Below, piece by piece: positions 5,314 through 7,052 of a stretch of DNA of 7,052 nucleotides; the first letter of the stretch is position 1, and each line of letters starts with the position of its first letter. The stretch is from the NCBI GenBank assembly GCA_036012725.1, contig DASCPW010000001.1, forward strand, positions 1 to 7,052, given 5' to 3'. This DNA comes from GCA-2686765 sp036012725 (GTDB lineage Bacteria > Pseudomonadota > Alphaproteobacteria > Rhodospirillales > 2-02-FULL-58-16). The translations under genes were made by a program, and so were the position numbers. The notes below the pieces were generated by a model. The model was not told the origin of the DNA. It did not search any database and was given only the letters and a program-made list of their open reading frames with translations.

Positions 5314-5703
5314 ATGTCCAAAGAGAACCCAGGGCCGAAAGGGGAGCTTTCCATCCGCAGCCTTGCCATGCCGGCCGATACCAACTCTTCCGGCGACATT
5401 TTCGGCGGCTGGATCATGTCGCAGATGGATATCGCCGGCAGTTTCGCCGCCAGCCACCGGGCCAAGGGCCGGGTCGCCACCGTGGCGGTCAAGGGGATGA
5501 GCTTTCATCTGCCGGTCCGTGTCGGCGACGTGGTTGGCTGCCATACCGAGATCCAACGGGTCGGCGACAGTTCGATTACCTTTCTGGTGGAGGTCTGGGC
5601 CCTGCGCTGCGGCGCCGGGTGGCGGATCAAGGTAACCGAGGGCGTATTCGTTTACGTCGCCCTTGACGAGGAGGGCCGCAAGCGATCGGTGCCGCCAGGG
5701 TGA
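5314..5703 (+). CDS. yciA: Acyl-CoA thioesterase, YciA type (hotdog fold)
   Basis: This enzyme hydrolyses acyl-CoA to free acid and CoA, probably acting on short to medium chains and releasing CoA when acyl-CoAs build up. From ATG 5314 it has 129 residues, normal for a single hotdog domain that assembles as an oligomer. The family signature MPADTNSSGDIFGGWIMSQM (residues 19-38) holds the catalytic aspartate D28. A beta-strand region (VATVAVKGMSFHLPVRVGDVV) and the C-terminal strand VEVWALR follow. Two earlier in-frame starts exist, GTG 5293 and ATG 5299. I prefer 5314 because GGAG lies nine bases before it and the extra residues are not typical. It stands alone, divergent from parE and convergent with erpA. 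The family call is firm; exact substrate range is not readable. Confidence 0.92.
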   Translation: MSKENPGPKGELSIRSLAMPADTNSSGDIFGGWIMSQMDIAGSFAASHRAKGRVATVAVKGMSFHLPVRVGDVVGCHTEIQRVGDSSITFLVEVWALRCGAGWRIKVTEGVFVYVALDEEGRKRSVPPG

Positions 5704-5704
5704 G

Positions 5705-5730
5705 CCCCGGTTTCGCCGCCCAGGCCGGGG
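5705..5730. terminator. Possible weak bidirectional terminator
   Basis: CCCCGG at 5705-5710 can pair with CCGGGG at 5725-5730 across a 14-base loop, between the converging thioesterase and erpA genes. No T-run follows on either strand, so it may only slow polymerase or do nothing. A second small palindrome, CGTCT-TC-AGACG, spans the erpA stop near 5746-5757. Confidence 0.25.
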
Positions 5731-5750
5731 TGGGGTGGGTGCTGTCGTCT

Positions 5751-6107
5751 TCAGACGGCAAACGAGCTGCCGCAACCGCAAGAAGAGGAGGCCTGTGGAT
5801 TCTTGAGCGCAAAATAGGAACCGATCAGGTCTTCGACATAATCGAGTTCGGCGCCGTCGAGCAGGTTAAGGGAAACCTCGTCGACGACCACTTGGATCCC
5901 GCTCCGCTCGAAAATCCGGTCGTCCTCGCGGCGTTGGTCGTCAATGCTGAATCCGTACTGGAAACCGGAACATCCGCCACTGGAAATGGCGATGCGCAGT
6001 CTCTTCACCAAGTTTCCATTCTCACCGACGAGCTCGGAAATGCGCTTCGCGGCGTTGGCCGAAACGGTGATCTTTTTTTCACCGTCGTCAGCCTCGGTTT
6101 CCGGCAT
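5751..6107 (-). CDS. erpA: A-type iron-sulfur cluster carrier / insertion protein
   Basis: A-type carriers take assembled Fe-S clusters and hand them to target enzymes such as those of isoprenoid synthesis and respiration. The 118 residues cover the whole HesB/IscA domain. The three cluster-binding cysteines are present: C46 in SGGCSGFQY (43-51) and C110 and C112 in SSCGCGSSF (108-116). The first 11 residues are an acidic extension (MPETEADDGEK). The start is ATG 6107, with GGGAG six bases upstream. ErpA and IscA are hard to separate by sequence alone; the gene is not in a visible isc or suf cluster and sits divergent from the dGTPase-like gene, an arrangement usual for alphaproteobacterial erpA. 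A well-formed promoter lies at 6146-6175. Confidence 0.92.
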   Translation of the reverse strand: MPETEADDGEKKITVSANAAKRISELVGENGNLVKRLRIAISSGGCSGFQYGFSIDDQRREDDRIFERSGIQVVVDEVSLNLLDGAELDYVEDLIGSYFALKNPQASSSCGCGSSFAV

Positions 6108-6145
6108 CGAAAGCTCCCATGAGGCGGGTTCAAGTCATGCTCGTA

Positions 6146-6175
6146 GTTATGTAATCCGTCTTGGAGGTTTGTCAA
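6146..6175 (-). promoter_or_regulatory. Sigma-70 type promoter of erpA
   Basis: On the minus strand a perfect -35 TTGACA (6175-6170) is followed by an 18-base spacer and CATAAC (6151-6146), matching four of six -10 bases. Transcription would begin near 6139 and give a leader of about 30 bases before ATG 6107. No clear IscR-, RirA- or Fur-type site was recognised. Confidence 0.55.
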
Positions 6176-6215
6176 ATTCATTGCCTGGTAATGCTACGCC
6201 TTGTAGGTTTCCGAC

Positions 6216-7052
6216 ATGGCCGCTGACCATCACCTTGCCCCCTATGCCTGTCATGCCGGTGTCAGCCGCGGCCGTCTTCACAAGGAGCCTGAAAGCGCCA
6301 CCCGCGACTGTTTTCAGCGCGACCGTGACCGCATTATCCATTCCGCCGCCTTTCGCAAGCTCGAGTACAAGACCCAGGTTTTCGTCAATCATGAAGGCGA
6401 TTACTTCCGTACCCGCTTGACCCACAGCCTGGAAGTGGCGCAGATCGCCCGCTCGGTCTGCCGTTATCTCCGCCTCAACGAAGACTTGGCCGAAGCCTTG
6501 GCGCTGGCCCACGATCTTGGGCATCCGCCCTTCGGCCATGCCGGCGAGGAAGCGCTCAATGAAATGATGAAGCCTTTCGGCGGCTTCGATCACAATGCCC
6601 AGAGTCTGCGCGTGGTCACCCGGCTCGAGCATCGCTACGCCGGTTTCGATGGCCTCAACCTGACCTGGGAAACGCTGGAGGGCGTGATCAAGCACAATGG
6701 CCCCTTGTCGCCACCCCTGCCGCGCGCCATCGCCGAATATGGGGAGCTGCATGACCTGGAAACGCACACTCACGCAAGCGCCGAGGCGCAGGTGGCGGCG
6801 CTGGCCGACGATATTGCTTACAACAACCATGATATCGACGATGGACTGCGCGCCGGATTGTTCAGCATCGGCGATCTCGATGGCGTGCCCCTGGTCGGGC
6901 CGATATTTGCCGAAGTCCGGCGCGACCATCCCGGTCTCGACGAATCGCGGCTGATTTCCGAGGCCGTGCGGCGCATGAGCGGGGCCATGGTCACGGATGC
7001 GCTGGAGGAAACCGGGCGGAGGATCGCCGAAGCCAAGCCGGAAACCACCGCT
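6216..7052 (+). CDS. dgt: Deoxyguanosinetriphosphate triphosphohydrolase-like protein, partial
   Basis: This HD-domain hydrolase cleaves a dNTP to the deoxynucleoside and triphosphate, which affects nucleotide pools. The frame is open for 279 codons to the window edge; family members of this type have close to 400 residues, so roughly the last quarter is missing. Metal ligands of the HD fold are visible: H70 in RTRLTHSLEV, H99-D100 in AHDLGHPPFGHAGE (98-111) and an aspartate at 198 or 199 in ADDIAYNNHDIDD. The N-terminus SRGRLHKEPES and RDCFQRDRDRIIHSAAFRKLEYKTQVF are typical of the family. ATG 6216 fits the family start, but its ribosome-binding site is weak (AGG about ten bases before). In many alphaproteobacteria this gene is followed by argS. 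It may be the dGTPase-like type 2 protein rather than true E. coli-type Dgt. Confidence 0.93.
   Translation, partial: MAADHHLAPYACHAGVSRGRLHKEPESATRDCFQRDRDRIIHSAAFRKLEYKTQVFVNHEGDYFRTRLTHSLEVAQIARSVCRYLRLNEDLAEALALAHDLGHPPFGHAGEEALNEMMKPFGGFDHNAQSLRVVTRLEHRYAGFDGLNLTWETLEGVIKHNGPLSPPLPRAIAEYGELHDLETHTHASAEAQVAALADDIAYNNHDIDDGLRAGLFSIGDLDGVPLVGPIFAEVRRDHPGLDESRLISEAVRRMSGAMVTDALEETGRRIAEAKPETTA

Noticed and set aside
6191..6226. Short frame MLRLVGFRHGR overlapping the start of the dGTPase-like gene, a possible leader peptide
   Set aside because: There is no ribosome-binding site of note and no attenuator-like structure, and regulation by a leader peptide is not known for this gene.
6147..6929. 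Minus-strand frame of 260 codons opposite the dGTPase-like gene
   Set aside because: It is antisense to a gene with clear HD-domain motifs, overlaps the erpA promoter region, and is not recognisable as a protein family.

Overview
The window joins two very different kinds of DNA. Positions 1 to about 1160 are AT-rich and use AGA/AGG for arginine. They carry two unrecognised minus-strand genes and a long non-coding stretch full of small inverted repeats. From about 1163 to the end the DNA is GC-rich, uses CGN arginine codons and holds ordinary chromosomal housekeeping genes. Gene content and order (rpsI tail and terminator next to argC, ParE, ErpA divergent from a dGTPase-like gene) suggest an alphaproteobacterium, probably Rhodospirillales-like. 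That placement is inferred from remembered gene order and protein style, not from a search.

Layout: (1) 1-369, minus, an unknown protein open at the left edge; (2) 481-771, minus, a second small unknown protein; (3) 772-1160, non-coding, with inverted repeats; (4) 1163-1186, a short piece that reads as the last seven codons and stop of ribosomal protein S9 (rpsI), then a strong terminator at 1216-1241; (5) argC, plus, 1274-2326; (6) a REP-associated (IS200-like) tyrosine transposase, minus, 2343-3014, bracketed by a 24-bp imperfect inverted repeat at 2326-2349 and 3068-3091; (7) a terminator and parE, minus, 3103-5189; (8) a YciA-type acyl-CoA thioesterase, plus, to 5703; (9) erpA, minus, 5751-6107, convergent with the thioesterase; (10) a dGTPase-like HD hydrolase, plus, from 6216 and open at the right edge.

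The host genes are not one pathway: arginine synthesis (argC), chromosome decatenation (parE), acyl-CoA turnover (thioesterase), Fe-S delivery (erpA) and dNTP hydrolysis (dgt-like). The transposase sits between the converging argC and parE and damages neither.

The most interesting point is the left junction. The composition break falls inside the 3' end of rpsI, and the rpsI frame is closed by a stop just upstream. This is what one end of an element integrated at the 3' end of rpsI would look like, with the tail as the distal att copy. An assembly or amplification chimera would look the same from this window alone. The second point is the transposase, whose usual HUH motif reads Q-V-H with a histidine displaced one position.
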